Source of the DNA: Rhipicephalus microplus
Taxonomy: Eukaryota; Arthropoda; Arachnida; Ixodida; Ixodidae
Direction: 5' to 3'
DNA length: 64,000 nt
Assembly: GCF_043290135.1 (NCBI RefSeq)
Contig: NC_134701.1
Coordinates: forward strand, 7,780,001-7,844,000
The position numbers were made by a program, and so were the translations under genes. The notes under the pieces were generated by a model. The model was given only the letters and a program-made list of their open reading frames with translations, did not search any database and was not told where the DNA came from. This document shows, piece by piece, positions 34,032 through 47,433 of this stretch. How positions within the stretch are numbered: the first letter of the stretch is position 1; each line of letters begins with the position of its first letter.

Positions 34032-37000
34032 GTGCGGCGCTTTTTTTTCTTTGGGCTGATAGCTTTGAAGATATGTTCTGATGGTGGTGAGAGTAGAGCA
34101 GGACTGTCTCCGTGGCGCAATTGGCTAGCGCGATCGGCTGTTAACCGAAAGGTTGGAGTTTCGAGCCCTCCCGGGAGTGGTGTGTTGCTTTTTTCTTTGC
34201 GCTAATAGCTTTGAAGATATGTTCTGATGGTGGTGAGAGTGGAGCACGACTGTCTCAGTGGCGCAGTTGGCTAGCGCGATCGGCTGTTAACCGAAAGGCT
34301 GGAGGTTCGAGCCCACCCGGTGATGGTGTGGCGCTTTTTTTTCTTTGCGCTGATAGTTTGAAGGTATGTTCTGATGGTGGTGAGAGTGGAGCAAGACAGT
34401 CTCCGTGGCGCAATGGGCTAGCGCGATCGGCTGTTAACCGAAAGGTTGGAATTTCGAGCCCTCCCGGGAGTGGTAAGTTGCTTTTTTCCTTGCGGTAATA
34501 GCTTTGAAGATATGTTCTGATGGTGGTGAAAGTGCAGCAGGACTGTCTTCGTGGCGCAATTGGCCAGCGCGATCGGCTGTTAACCGAAAGGTTGGAGGTT
34601 CGAGCCCACCCGGTGGTGGCGCGGTGCTTTTTTTTCTTTGGGGTGATAGCTCTGAAGAAATGTTCTGACGGTGGTGAGAGTGGAGCACGACTGTCTCCGT
34701 GGGGCAATAGGCTAGCGCGATCGGCTGTTATTCGAAAGGTTGGAGGTTCGAGCCCACCCGGTGGTGGTGCGGTGCTTTTTTTTTTCTTTGGGCTGATAGC
34801 TTTGAAGATATGTTCTGATGGTGGTGAGAGTGGAGCAGGACTGTCTCCGTGGCGCAATTGGCTTGCGCGATCAGCTGTTAACCGAAAGGTTGGAGGTTCG
34901 AGCCCACCCAATGGTGGTGCGGCGCTTTTTTTCTGTGGGCTGATAGCTTTGAAGATATGTTCTGATGGTGGTGAGAGTAGAGCAGGTCTGTCTCCGTGGC
35001 GCAATTGGCTAGTGTGATCGGCTGTTAACCGAAAGGTTGGAGGTTCGAGCTCACCCGGTGGTGGTGCGGTGCTTTTTTTTTCTTTGGGCTGATAGCTTTG
35101 AAGATATGTTCTGATGGTGGTGAGAGTGGAGCAGGACTGTCTCCGTGGCGCAATTGGCTAGCGCGATTGGTTGTTAACCGAAAGGTTGGAGGTTCGAGCT
35201 CACCCGGTGGTGGTGCGGTGCTTTTTTTTTCTTTGGGCTGATAGCTTTGAAGATATGTTCTGATGGTGGTGAGAGTGGAGCAGGACTGTCTCCGTGGCGC
35301 AATTGGCTTGCGCGATCAGCTGTTAACCGAAAGGTTGGAGGTTCGAGCCCACCCGGTGGTGGTGCGGCGCTTTTTTTTCTTTGCGCTGATAGCTTTGAAG
35401 ATATGTCCTGATGGTGGTGAGAGTGGAGCAAGACTGTCCCCGTGGCGCATTGGGCTAGCGCGATCGGCTGTTAACCGAAAGGTTGGAGTTTCGAGCCCTC
35501 CCGGGAGTGGTGTGTTGCTTTTTTCTTTGCACTGATAGCTTTGAAGTTATGTTCTGATGGTGGTGAGAGTGGAGAAGGACTGTCTCCGTGGCGCAATTGG
35601 CTAGCGCGAGCGGCTGTTAACCGAAAGGTTAGAGGTTCGAGCCCACCCGGTGGTGGTGCGGCGCTTTTTTTTTCTTTGCGCTGATAGCTTTGAAGATATG
35701 TTCTGATGGTGGTGAGAGTGGAGCAAGACTGTCCCCGTGGCGCAATGGGCAAGCGCGATCGGCTGTTAACCGAAAGGTTGGAGTTTTGAGCCCACCCGGT
35801 GGTGGTGCGGCGCTTGTTTTTTCTTTGCGCTGATAGTTTGAAGATATGTTCTGATGGTGGTGAGAGTGGAGCAAGACTGTCTTCGTGGCGCAATGGGCTA
35901 GCGCGATCGGCTGTTAACCGAAAGGTTGGAATTTCGAGCCCTCCCGGGAGTGGTAAGTTGCTTTTTTCTTTGCGGTAATAGCTTTGAAGATATGTTCTGA
36001 CGGTGGTGAGAGTGGAGCACGACTGTCTCCGTGGGGCAATAGGCTAGCGCGATCGGCTGTTATTCGAAAGGTTGGAGGTTCGAGCCCACCCGGTGGTGGT
36101 GCGGTGCTTTTTTTTTCTTTGGGCTGATAGCTTTGAAGATATGTTCTGATGGTGGTGAGAGTGGAGCAGGACTGTCTCCGTGGCGCAATTGGCTTGCGCG
36201 ATCAGCTGTTAACCGAAAGGTTGGAGGTTCGAGCCCACCCGGTGGTGGTGCGGCGCTTTTTTTTCTTTGGGCTGATAGCTTTGAAGATATGTTCTGATGG
36301 TGGTGAGAGTAGAGCAGGACTGTCTCCGTGGCGCAATTGGCTAGCGCGATCGGCTGTTAACCGAAAGGTTGGAGTTTCGAGCCCTCCCGGGAGTGGTGTG
36401 TTGCTTTTTTCTTTGCGCTAATAGCTTTGAAAATATGTTCTGATGGTGGTGAGAGTGGAGCACGACTGTCTCAGTGGCGCAGTTGGCTAGCGCGATCGGC
36501 TGTTAACCGAAAGGCTGGAGGTTCGAGCCCACCCGGTGACGGTGTGGCGCTTTTTTTTCTTTGCGCTGATAGTTTGAAGGTATGTTCTGATGGTGGTGAG
36601 AGTCGAGCAAGACAGTCTCCGTGGCGCAATGGGCTAGCGCGATCGGCTGTTAACCGAAAGGTTGGAATTTCGAGCCCTCCCGGGAGTGGTAAGTTGCTTT
36701 TTTCCTTGCGGTAATAGCTTTGAAGATATGTTCTGATGGTGGTGAAAGTGCAGCAGGACTGTCTTCGTGGCGCAATTGGCTAGCGCGATCGGCTGTTAAC
36801 CGAAAGGTTGGAGGTTTGAGCCCACCCGGTGGTGGTGCGGTGCTTTTTTTTCTTTGGGGTGATAGCTCTGAAGAAATGTTCTGACGGTGGTGAGAGTGGA
36901 GCACGACTGTCTCCGTGGGGCAATAGGCTAGCGCGATCGGCTGTTATTCGAAAGGTTAGAGGTTCGAGCCCACCCGGTGGTGGTGCAGTGCTTTTTTTTT

Positions 37001-37499
37001 CTTTGGGCTGATAGCTTTGAAGATATGTTCTGATGGTGGTGAGAGTGGAGCAGGACTGTCTCCGTGGCGCAATTGGCTTGCGCGATCAGCTGTTAACCGA
37101 AAGGTTGGAGGTTCGAGCCCACCCGGTGGTGGTGCAGCGCTTTTTTTTCTTTGGGCTGATAGCTTTGAAGATATGTTCTGATGGTGGTGAGAGTAGAGCA
37201 GGACTGTCTCCGTGGCGCAATTGGCTAGCGCGATCGGCTGTTAACCGAAAGGTTGGAGTTTCGAGCCCTCCCGGGAGTGGTGTGTTGCTTTTTTCTTTGC
37301 GCTGATAGCTTTGAAGATATGTTCTGATGGTGGTGAGAGTGGAGCACGACTGTCTCAGTGGCGCAGTTGGCTAGCGCGATCGGCTGTTAACCGAAAGGCT
37401 CGAGGTTCGAGCCCACCCGGTGATGGTGTGGCGCTTTTTTTTCTTTGTGCTGATAGCTTTGAAGATATGTTCTGATGGTGGTGAGAGTGGAGCAGGACT

Positions 37500-37573
37500 G
37501 TCTCCGTGGCGCAATTCGCTAGCGCGATTGGCTGGTAACCGAAAGGTTGGAGGTTCGAGCCCACCCGGTGGTG
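37500..37573 (+). tRNA. Array unit with anticodon GGT (Thr-type), single occurrence
   Basis: The loop reads CTGGTAA, giving GGT at 37534-37536. The body is the AATTCGCTAGCGC D-arm subtype of the Asn-like unit. It is most likely a stray mutation. Confidence 0.4.
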
Positions 37574-40500
37574 GTGCAGTGCTTTTTTTTCTTTGGGCTG
37601 ATAGCTTTGAAGATATGTTCTGATGGTGGTGAGAGTGGAGCAGGACTGTCTCCGTGGCGCAATTGGCTTGCGCCATCAGCTGTTAACCGAAAGGTTGGAG
37701 GTTCGAGCCCACCCGGTGGTGGTTCGGCGCTTTTTTTCCTTTGCGCTGATAGCTTTGAAGATATGTTCTGATGGTGGTGAGAGTGGAGCAAGACTGTCCC
37801 CGTGGCGCATTGGGCTAGCGCGATCGGCTGTTAACCGAAAGGTTGCAGTTTCGAGCCCTCCCGGGAGTGGTGTGTTGCTTTTTTCTTTGCACTGATAGCT
37901 TTGAAGATATGTTCTGATGGTGGTGAGAGTGGAACAGGACTGTCTCCGTGGCGCAATTGGCTAGCGCAATCGGCTGTTAACCGAAAGATCGGAGGTTCGA
38001 GCCCACCTGGTGGTGGTGCGGCGCTTTTTTTTCTTTGTGCTAATAGCTTTGAAGATATGTCCTGATGGTGGTGAGAGTGGAGAAGACTGTCCCCGTGGCG
38101 CAATGGGCTAGCGCGATCGGCTGTCAACCGAAAGGTTGGAGTTTCGAGCCCTCCCGGGAGTGGTGTGTTGCTTTTTTCTTTGCACTGATAGCTTTGAAGT
38201 TATGTTCTGATGGTGGTGAGAGTGGAAAAGGACTGTCTCCGTGGCGCAATTGGCTAGCGCGATCGGCTGTTAACCGAAAGGTTAGAGGTTCGAGCCCACC
38301 CGGTGGTGGTGCGGCGCTTTTTTTTCTTTGCGCTGATAGCTTTGAAGATATGTTCTGATGGTGGTGAGAGTGGAGCAAGACTGTCCTCGTGGCGAAAAGG
38401 GCAAGCGCGATCGGCTGTTAACCGAAAGGTTGGAGTTTCGAGCCCACCCGGTGGTGGTGCGGCGCTTGTTTTTTCTTTGCGCTGATAGTTTGAAGATATG
38501 TCCTGATGGTGGTGAGAGTGGAGAAGACTGTCCCCGTGGCGCAATGGGCTATCGCGATCGGCTGTCAACCGAAAGGTTGGAGTTTCGAGCCCTCCCGGGA
38601 GTGGTAAGTTGCTTTTTTCTTTGCGGTAATAGCTTTGAAGATATGTTCTGACGGTGGTGAGAGTTGAGCACGACTGTCTCCGTGGGGCAATAGGCTAGCG
38701 CGATCAGCTGTTAACCGAAAGGTTGGACGTTCGAGCCCACCCGGTGGTGGTGCGGCGCTTTTTTTTCTTTGGGCTGATAGCTTTGAAGATATGTTCTGAT
38801 GGTGGTGAGAGTGGAGCACGACTGTCTCCGTGGGGCAATAGGCTAGCGCGATCGGCTGTTATTCGAAAGGTTGGAGGTTCGAGCCCACCCGGTGGTGGTG
38901 CGGTGCTTTTTTTTTCTTTGGGCTGATAGCTTTGAAGATATGTTCTGATGGTGGTGAGAGTGGAGCAGGACTGTCTCCGTGGCGCAATTGGCTTGCGCGA
39001 TCAGCTGTTAACCGAAAGGTTGGAGGTTCGAGCCCACCCGGTGGTGGTGCGGCGCTTTTTTTTCTTTGGGCTGATAGCTTTGAAGATATGTTCTGATGGT
39101 GGTGAGAGTAGAGCAGGACTGTCTCCGTGGCACAATTGGCTAGCGCGATCGGCTGTTAACCGAAAGGTTGGAGTTTCGAGCCCTCCCGGGAGTGGTGTGT
39201 TGCTTTTTTCTTTGCGCTAATAGCTTTGAAAATATGTTCTGATGGTGGTGAGAGTGGAGCACGACTGTCTCAGTGGCGCAGTTGGCTAGCGCGATCGGCT
39301 GTTAACCGAAAGGCTGGAGGTTCGAGCCCACCCGGTGACGGTGTGGCGCTTTTTTTTCTTTGCGCTGATAGTTTGAAGGTATGTTCTGATGGTGGTGAGA
39401 GTGGAGCAAGACAGTCTCCGTGGCGCAATGGGCTAGCGCGATCGGCTGTTAACCGAAAGGTTGGAATTTCGAGCCCTCCCGGGAGTGGTAAGTTGCTTTT
39501 TTCCTTGCGGTAATAGCTTTGAAGATATGTTCTGATGGTGGTGAAAGTGCAGCAGGACTGTCTTCGTGGCGCAATTGGCTAGCGCGATCGGCTGTTAACC
39601 GAAAGGTTGGAGGTTCGAGCCCACCCGGTGGTGGTGCGGTGCTTTTTTTTCTTCGGGGTGATAGCTCTGAAGAAATGTTCTGACGGTGGTGAGAGTGGAG
39701 CACGACTGTCTCCGTGGGGCAATAGGCTAGCGCGATCGGCTGTTATTCGAAAGGTTAGAGGTTCGAGCCCACCCGGTGGTGGTGCAGTGCTTTTTTTTTC
39801 TTTGGGCTGATAGCTTTGAAGATATGTTCTGATGGTGGTGAGAGTGGAGCAAGACTGTCCCCGTGGCGAAATGGGCAAGCGCGATCGGCTGTTAACCGAA
39901 AGGTTGGAGTTTCGAGCCCACCCGGTGGTGGTGCGGCGCTTGTTTTTTCTTTGCGCTGATAGTTTGAAGATATGTCCTGATGGTGGTGAGAGTGGAGAAG
40001 ACTGTCCCCGTGGCGCAATGGGCTAGCGCGATCGGCTGTCAACCGAAAGGTTGGAGTTTCGAGCCCTCCCGGGAGTGGTAAGTTGCTTTTTTCTTTGCGG
40101 TAATAGCTTTGAATATATGTTCTGACGGTGGTGAGAGTTGAGCACGACTGTCTCCGTGGGGCAATAGGCTAGCGCGATCAGCTGTTAACCGAAAGGTTGG
40201 AGGTTCGAGCCCACCCGGTGGTGGTGCGGCGCTTTTTTTTCTTTGGGCTGATAGCTTTGAAGATATGTTCTGATGGTGGTGAGAGTGGAGCACGACTGTC
40301 TCCGTGGGGCAATAGGCTAGCGCGATCGGCTGTTATTCGAAAGGTTGGAGGTTCGAGCCCACCCGGTGGTGGTGCGGTGCTTTTTTTTCTTTGCACTGAT
40401 AGCTTTGAAGATATGTTCTGATGGTGGTGAGAGTGGAACAGGACTGTCTCCGTGGTGCAATTGGCTAGCGCGATCGGCTGTTAACCGAAAGATTGGAGGT

Positions 40501-43500
40501 TCGAACCCACCTGGTGGTGGTGCGGCGCTTTTTTTTCTTTGTGCTAATAGCTTTGAAGATATGTCCTGATGGTGGTGAGAGTGGAGAAGACTGTCCCCGT
40601 GGCGCAATGGGATAGCGCGATCGGCTGTCAACCGAAAGGTTGGAGTTTCGAGCCCTCCCGGGAGTGGTGTGTTGCTTTTTTCTTTGCACTGATAGCTTTG
40701 AAGTTATGTTCTGATGGTGGTGAGAGTGGAGAAGGACTGTCTCCGTGGCGCAATTGGCTAGCGCGATCGGCTGTTAGCCGAAAGGTTAGAGGTTCGAGCC
40801 CACCCGGTGGTGGTGCGGCGCTTTTTTTTCTTTGCGCTGATAGCTTTGAAGATATGTTCTGATGGTGGTGAGAGTGGAGCAAGACTGTCCCCATGGCGCA
40901 ATGGGCAAGCGCGATCGGCTGTTAACCGAAAGGTTGGAGTTTCGAGCCCACCCGGTGGTGGTGCGGCGCTTGTTTTTTCTTTGCGCTGATAGTTTGAAGA
41001 TATGTTCTGATGGTGGTGAGAGTGGAGCAAGACTGTCTCGTGGCGCAATGGGCTAGCGCGATCGGCTGTTAACCGAAAGGTTGGAATTTCGAGCCCTCCC
41101 GGGAGTGGTAAGTTGCTTTTTTCTTTGCGGTAATAGCTTTGAAGATATGTTCTGATGGTGTTGAGAGTGGAGCAGGACTGTCTTCTTGGCGCAATTGGCT
41201 AGCGCGATCAGCTGTTAACCGAAAGGTTGGAGGTTCGAGCCCACCCGGTGGTGGTGCGGCGCTTTTTTTTCTTTGGGCTGATAGCTCTGAAGAAATGTTC
41301 TGACGGTGGTGAGAGTGGAGCAGGACTGTCTCCGTGGCGCAATTGTCTAGCGCGATCGGCTGTTAACCAAAAACTTGGAGGTTCGAGCTCTCCCGGTGGT
41401 GGTGCGGCGCTTTTTTTCTGTGGGCTGATAGCTTTGAAGATATGTTCTGATGGTGGTGAGAGTAGAGCAGGTCTGTCTCCGTGGCGCAATTGGCTAGCGT
41501 GATCGGCTGTTAACCGAAAAGTTGGAGGTTCGAGCCCACCCGGTGGTGGTGCGGCGCTTTTTTTCTTTGGGCTGATAGCTTTGAAGATATGTTCTGATGG
41601 TTGTGAGAGTGGAGCACGACTGTCTCCGTGGCGCAGTTGGCTAGCGCGATCGGCTGTTAACCGAAAGGTTGGAGGTTCGAGCCCAACTGGTGGTGGTGGT
41701 GCGGTGCTTTTTTTTTCTTTGGGCTGATAGCTTTGAAGATATGTTCTGATGGTGGTGAGAGTGGAGCAGGACTGTCTCCGTGGCGCAATTGGCTTGCGCG
41801 ATCAGCTGTTAACCGAAAGGTTGGAGGTTCGAGCCCAACCGGTTGTGGTGCGGCGCTTTTTTTTCTTTGGGCTGATAGCTTTGAAGATATGTTCTGATGG
41901 TGGTGAGAGTAGAGCAGGACTGTCTCCGTGGCGCAATTGGCTAGCGCGATCGGCTGTTAACCGAAAGGTTGGAGTTTCGAGCCCTCCCGGGAGTGGTGTG
42001 TTGCTTTTTTCTTTGCGCTGATAGCTTTGAAGATATGTTCTGATGGTGGTGAGAGTGGAGCACGACTGTCTCAGTGGCGCAGTTGACTAGCGCGATCGGC
42101 TGTTAACCGAAAGGCTGGAGGTTCGAGCCCACCTGGTGATGGTGTGGCGCTTTTTTTCTTTGTGCTGATAGCTTTGAAGATATGTTCTGATGGTGGTGAG
42201 AGTGGAGCAGGACTGTCTCCGTGGCGCAATTCGCAAGCGCGATTGGCTGTTAACCGAAAGGTTGGAGGTTCGAGCCCACCCGGTGGTGGTGCGGTGCTTT
42301 TTTTCTTTGGGCTGATAGCTTTGAAGATATGTTCTGATGGTGGTGAGAGTGGAGCAGGACTGTCTCCGTGGCGCAATCGGCTTGCGCGATCAGCTGTTAT
42401 CCGAAAGGTTGGAGGTTCGAGCCCACCCGGTGGTGGTGCGGCGCTTCTTTTTTCTTTGCGCTGATAGCTTTGAAGATATGTCCTGATGGTGGTGAGAGTG
42501 GAGCAAGACTGTCCCCGTGGCGCATTGGGCTAGCGCGATCGGCTGTTGACCGAAAGGTTGGAGTTTCGAGCCCTCCCGGGAGTGGTGTGTTGCTTTTTTC
42601 TTTGCACTGATAGCTTTGAAGATATGTTCTGATGGTGGTGAGAGTGGAACAGAACTGTCTCCGTGGCGCAATTGGCTAGCGCGATCGGCTGTTAACCGAA
42701 AGGTTGGAGTTTCGAGCCCTCTTGGGAGTGGTGTGTTTCTTTTTTCTTTGCACTGATAGCTTTGAAGTTATGTTCTGATGGTGGTGAGAGTGGAGAAGGA
42801 CTGTCTCCGTGGCGCAATTGGCTAGCGCGATCGGCTGTTAACCGAAAGGTTAGAGGTTCGAGCCCACCCGGTGGTGGTGCGGCGCTTTTTTTTTCTTTGC
42901 GCTGATAGCTTTGAAGATATGTTCTGATGGTGGTGAGAGTGGAGCAAGACTGTCCCCGTGGCGCAATGGGCAAGCGCGATCGGCTGTTAACCGAAAGGTT
43001 GGAGTTTCGAGCCCACCCGGTGGTGGTGCGGCGCTTGTTTTTTCTTTGCGCTGATAGTTTGAAGATATGTTCTGATGGTGGTGAGAGTGGAGCAAGACTG
43101 TCTTCGTGGCGCAATGGGCTAGCGCGATCGGCTGTTAACCGAAAGGTTGGAGTTTCGAGCCCTCCCGGGAGTGGTGTGTTGCTTTTTTCTTTGCGCTGAT
43201 AGCTTTGAAGATATGTTCTGATGGTGGTGAGAGTGGAGCACGACTGTCTCCGTGGCGCAGTTGGCTAGCGCGATCGGCTGTTAACCGAAAGGTTGGAGGT
43301 TCGAGCCCACCCGGTGATGGTGTGGCGCTTTTTTTTCTTTGTGCTGATAGCTTTGAAGATATGTTCTGACGGTTGTGAGAGTGGAGCAGGACTGTCTCCG
43401 TGGCGCAATTGGCTAGCGCGATCAGCTGTTAACCGAAAGGTTGGAGGTTCGAGCCCACCCGGTGGTGGTGCGGCGCTTTTTTTTGGGCTGATAGCTCTGA

Positions 43501-46500
43501 AGAAATGTTCTGACGGTGGTGAGAGTGGAGCAGGACTGTCTCCGTGGCGCAATTGTCTAGCGCGATCGGCTGTTAACCAAAAAGTTGGAGGTTCGAGCTC
43601 TCCCGGTGGTGGTGCGGCGCTTTTTTTCTGTGGGCTGATAGCTTTGAAGATATGTTCTGATGGTGGTGAGAGTAGAGCAGGTCTGTCTCCGTGGCGCAAT
43701 TGGCTAGCGTGATCGGCTGTTAACCGAAAAGTTGGAGGTTCGAGCCCACCCGGTGGTGGTGTGGCGCTTTTTTTTCTTTGTGCTGATAGCTTTGAAGATA
43801 TGTTCTGACGGTGGTGAGAGTGGAGCAGGACTGTCTCTGTGGCGCAATTGGCTAGCGCGATTGGCTGTTAACCGAAAGGTTGGAGGTTCGAGCCCACCCG
43901 GTGGTGGTGCGGTGCTTTTTTTCTTTGGGCTGATAGCTTTGAAGGTATGTTCTGATGGTGGTGAGAGTGGAGCAGGACTGTCTCCGTGGCGCAATTGGCT
44001 TGCGCGATCAGCTGTTAACCGAAAAGTTGGAGGTTCGAGCGCACCCGGTGGTGGTGCGGCGCTTTTTTTTCTTTGCGCTAATAGCTTTGAAGATATGTTC
44101 TGATGGTGGTGAGAGTGGAGCAAGACTGTCCCCGTGGCGCAATGGGCTAGCGCGATCGGCTGTTAACCGAAAGGTTGGAGTTTTGAGCCCTCCCGGGAGT
44201 GGTGTGTTGCTTTTTTCTTTGCACTGATAGCTTTGAAGATATGTTCTGATGGTGGTGAGAGTGGATGCAGGACTGTCTCCGTGGCGCCATTGGCAAGCGC
44301 GATCGGCTGTTAACCGAAAGGTCGGAGGTTCGAGCCCACCTGGTGGTGGTGCGGCGCTTTTTTTCTTTGCGCTAATAGCTTTGAAGATATGTCCTGATGG
44401 TGGTGAGAGTGGAGCAAGACTGTCCCCGTGGCGCAATGGGCTAGCGCGATCGGCTGTCAACCGAAAGGTTGGAGTTTCGAGCCCTCCTGGGAGTGGTGTG
44501 TTTCTTTTTTCTTTGCACTGATAGCTTTGAAGTTATGTTCTGATGGTGGTGAGAGTGGAGAAGGACTGTCTCTGTGGCGCAATTGGCTAGCGCGATCGGC
44601 TGTTAACCGAAAGGTTAGAGGTTCGAGCCCACCCGGTGGTGGTGCGGCGCTTTTTTTTCTTTGCGCTGATAGCTTTGAAGATATGTTCTGATGGTGGTGA
44701 GAGTGGAGCAAGACTGTCCCCGTGGCGCAATGGGCAAGCGCGATCGGCTGTTAACCGAAAGGTTGGAGTTTCGAGCCCACCCGGTGGTGGTGCGGCGCTT
44801 GTTTTTTCTTTGCGCTGATAGTTTGAAGATATGTTCTGATGGTGGTGAGAGTGGAGCAAGACTGTGTTCGTGGCGCAATGGGCTAGCGCGATCGGCTGTT
44901 AACCGAGAGGTTGGAGTTTCGAGCCCTCCCGGGAGTGGTGTGTTGCTTTTTTCTTTGCGCTGATAGCTTTGAAGATATGTTCTGATGGTGGTGAGAGTGG
45001 AGCACGACTGTCTCCGTGGCGCAGTTGGCTAGCGCGATCGGCTGTTAACCGAAAGGTTGGAGGTTCGAGCCCACCCGGTGATGGTGTGGCGCTTTTTTTT
45101 CTTTGTGCTGATAGCTTTGAAGATATGTTCTGATGGTGGTGAGAGTGGAGCAAGACGGTCCCCGTGGCGCAATGGGCAAGCGCGATCGGCTGTTAACCGA
45201 AAGGTTGCAGTTTCGAGCCCACCCGGTGGTGGTGCGGCACTTTTTTTTTCTTTGCGCTGATAGTTTGAAGATATGTTCTGATGGTGGTGAAAGTGTAGCA
45301 AGACTGCCTCCGTGGCGCAATGGGCAAGCGCGATCGGCTGTTAACCGAAAGGTTGGAATTTCGAGCCCTTCTGGGAGTGGTGTGTTGCTTTTTTCTTTGT
45401 GGTAATAGCTTTGAAGATATGTTCTGATGGTGGTGAGAGTAGTGCAGGACTGTCTCCGTGGCGCAATTGGCTAGCGCGATCGGCTGTTAACCGAAAGGTT
45501 GGAGTTTCGAGCCCACCTGGTGGTGGTGCGGCGCTTTTTTTCTTTGCGCTAATAGCTTTGAAGATATGTCCTGATGGTGGTGAGCGTGGAGCAAGACTCC
45601 CCGTGGCGCAGTGGGCTAGCGCGATCGGCTGTCAACCGAGAGGTTGAAGTTTCGAGCCCTCCCGGGAGTGGTGTGTTGCTTTTTTCTTTGCACTGATAGC
45701 TTTAAAGATATGTTTGATGGTGGTGAGAGTGGAGCAGGACTGTCTCCGTGGCGCAATTGGCTAGCGCGATCGGCTGTTAACCGAAAGGTTGGAGGTTCGA
45801 GCCCATCCGGTGGTGGTGCGGCGCTTTTTTTGCGCTGATAGCTTTGAAGATATGTTCTGATGGTGGTTAGAGTGGAGCAACACTGTCCCCGTGGCGCAAT
45901 GGGCAAGCGCGATCGGCTGTTAACCGAAAAGTTGGAGGTTCGAGCTCTCCCGGTGGTGGTGCGGCGCTTTTTTTCTGTGGGCTGATAGCTTTGAAGATAT
46001 GTTCTGATGGTGGTGAGAGTAGAGCAGGTCTGTCTCCGTGGCGCAATTGGCTAGCGTGATCGGCTGTTAACCGAAAAGTTGGAGGTTCGAGCCCACCCGG
46101 TGGTGGTGCGGCGCTTTTTTTTCTTTGGGCTGATAGCATTGAAGATATGTTCTGATGGTGGTGAGAGTAGTGCAGGACTGTCTCCGTGGCGCAATTGGCT
46201 AGCGCGATCGGCTGTTAACCGAAAGGTTGGAGTTTCGAGCCCTCCCGGGAGTGGTGTGTTGCTTTTTTCTTTGCGCTGATAGCTTTGAAGATATGTTCTG
46301 ATGGTGGTGAGAGTGGAGCACGACTGTCTTCGTGGCGCAGTTGGCTAGCGCGATCGGCTGTTAACCGAAAGGTTGGAGGTTCGAGCCCACCCGGTGGTGG
46401 TGCGGTGTTTTTTTTTCTTTGGGCTGATAGCTTTGAAGATATGTTTTGATAGTGGTGAGAGTGGAGCAGGACTGTCTCCGTGGCGCAATTGGCTTGCGCG

Positions 46501-46627
46501 ATCAGCTGTTAACCGAAAGGTTAGAGGGTCGAGCCCACCCGGTGGTGGTGCGGTGCTTTTTTTCTTTGCGCTGATAGCTTTGAAGATATGTTCTGATGGT
46601 GGTGAGAGTGGAGCAAGACTGTCCCCG

Positions 46628-46639
46628 TGGCGCAATGGG
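46628..46639 (+). promoter_or_regulatory. Box A of the reference unit
   Basis: TGGCGCAATGGG fits the TRGYNNANNNGG consensus for the 5' part of a type 2 Pol III promoter. The same word, or TGGCGCAATTGG, recurs in most units. A minority have TGGGGCAATAGG, which breaks the Y position of the consensus. Confidence 0.8.
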
Positions 46640-46672
46640 CTAGCGCGATCGGCTGTTAACCGAAAGGTTGGA

Positions 46673-46683
46673 GGTTCGAGCCC
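46673..46683 (+). promoter_or_regulatory. Box B of the reference unit
   Basis: GGTTCGAGCCC fits the GGTTCGANNCC consensus bound by TFIIIC. It lies 33 nt after box A, a normal spacing for an intronless tRNA gene. About a third of the units read GTTTCGAGCCC instead, losing the conserved G53 and probably weakening TFIIIC binding. Confidence 0.85.
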
Positions 46684-46703
46684 ACCCGGTGGTGGTGCGG
46701 CGC

Positions 46704-46712
46704 TTTTTTTTT
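46704..46712 (+). terminator. Pol III T-run terminator of the reference unit
   Basis: Nine T residues start 10 nt after the last tRNA-like base. Pol III stops at runs of four or more T, so a primary transcript of roughly 90-100 nt is expected. Equivalent runs of about 6-9 T follow nearly every unit in the array, always at this position. Confidence 0.8.
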
Positions 46713-47359
46713 CTTTGCGCTGATAGCTTTGAAGATATGTTCTGACGGTGGTGAGAGTGGAGCAGGACTGTCTCCGTGGCGCAATTGGCTAGCGCGATTG
46801 GCTGTTAACCGAAAGTTTGGAGGTTCGAGCCCACCCGGTGGTGGTGCGGTGCTTTTTTTTCTTTGGGCTGATAGCTTTGGAGATATGTTCTGATCGTGGT
46901 GAGAGTGGAGCAGGACTGTCTCCGTGGCGCAGTTGGCTTGCGGGATCGGCTGTTAACCGAAAGGTTGGAGGTTCGAACCCACCCGATGGTGGTGCTGCGC
47001 TTTTTTTTCTTTGCGCTGATAGCTTTGAAGATATGTTCTAATGGTGGTGAGAGTGGAGCAAGACGGTCCCCGTGGCGCAATGGGCAAGCGCGATCGGCTG
47101 TTAACCGAAAGGTTGCAGTTTCGAGCCCACCCGGTGGTGGTGCGGCACTTTTTTTTTCTTTGCGCTGATAGTTTGAAGATATGTTCTGATGGTGGTGAAA
47201 GTGTAGCAAGACTGCCTCCGTGGCGCATTGGGCAAGCGCGATCGGCTGTTAACCGAAAGGTTGGAATTTCGAGCCCTTCTGGGAGTGGTGTGTTGCTTTT
47301 TTCTTTGTGGTAATAGCTTTGAAGATATGTTCTGATGGTGGTGAGAGTGCAGCAGGACT

Positions 47360-47433
47360 GTCTTCGTGGCGCAATAGGCTAGCGCGATCGGCTGTCAACC
47401 GAAAGGTTGGAGGTTCGAGCACACCCGGTGGTG
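47360..47433 (+). tRNA. Array unit with anticodon GTC and intact box B core
   Basis: This unit has GTC at 47394-47396 together with a normal GGTTCGAG box B core and a T8 run at 47443-47450, so among the GTC units it is one of the more plausible Pol III templates. The T-stem 3' strand is ACACC in place of CCACC. Closely similar copies lie at 51633-51706 and 58405-58478, carried by block duplication. Confidence 0.5.

Larger units (their letters stand above)
46621..46694 (+). tRNA. Reference tRNA-Asn(GUU)-like unit
   Basis: I use this copy as the type example. Acceptor 5' strand GTCCCCG; D-stem GCGC/GCGC with a 9-nt loop; anticodon arm ATCGG-CTGTTAA-CCGAA with GTT at 46655-46657; T-arm GGAGG-TTCGAGC-CCACC with a central A-A mismatch; acceptor 3' strand CGGTGGT. 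Normal eukaryotic tRNA-Asn has GGTGG in the T-stem and a T at position 27, so two single-base changes explain the internal mismatches. The acceptor cannot be repaired by a single change. The unit lies one monomer before the next and shares its direction. Confidence 0.65.
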
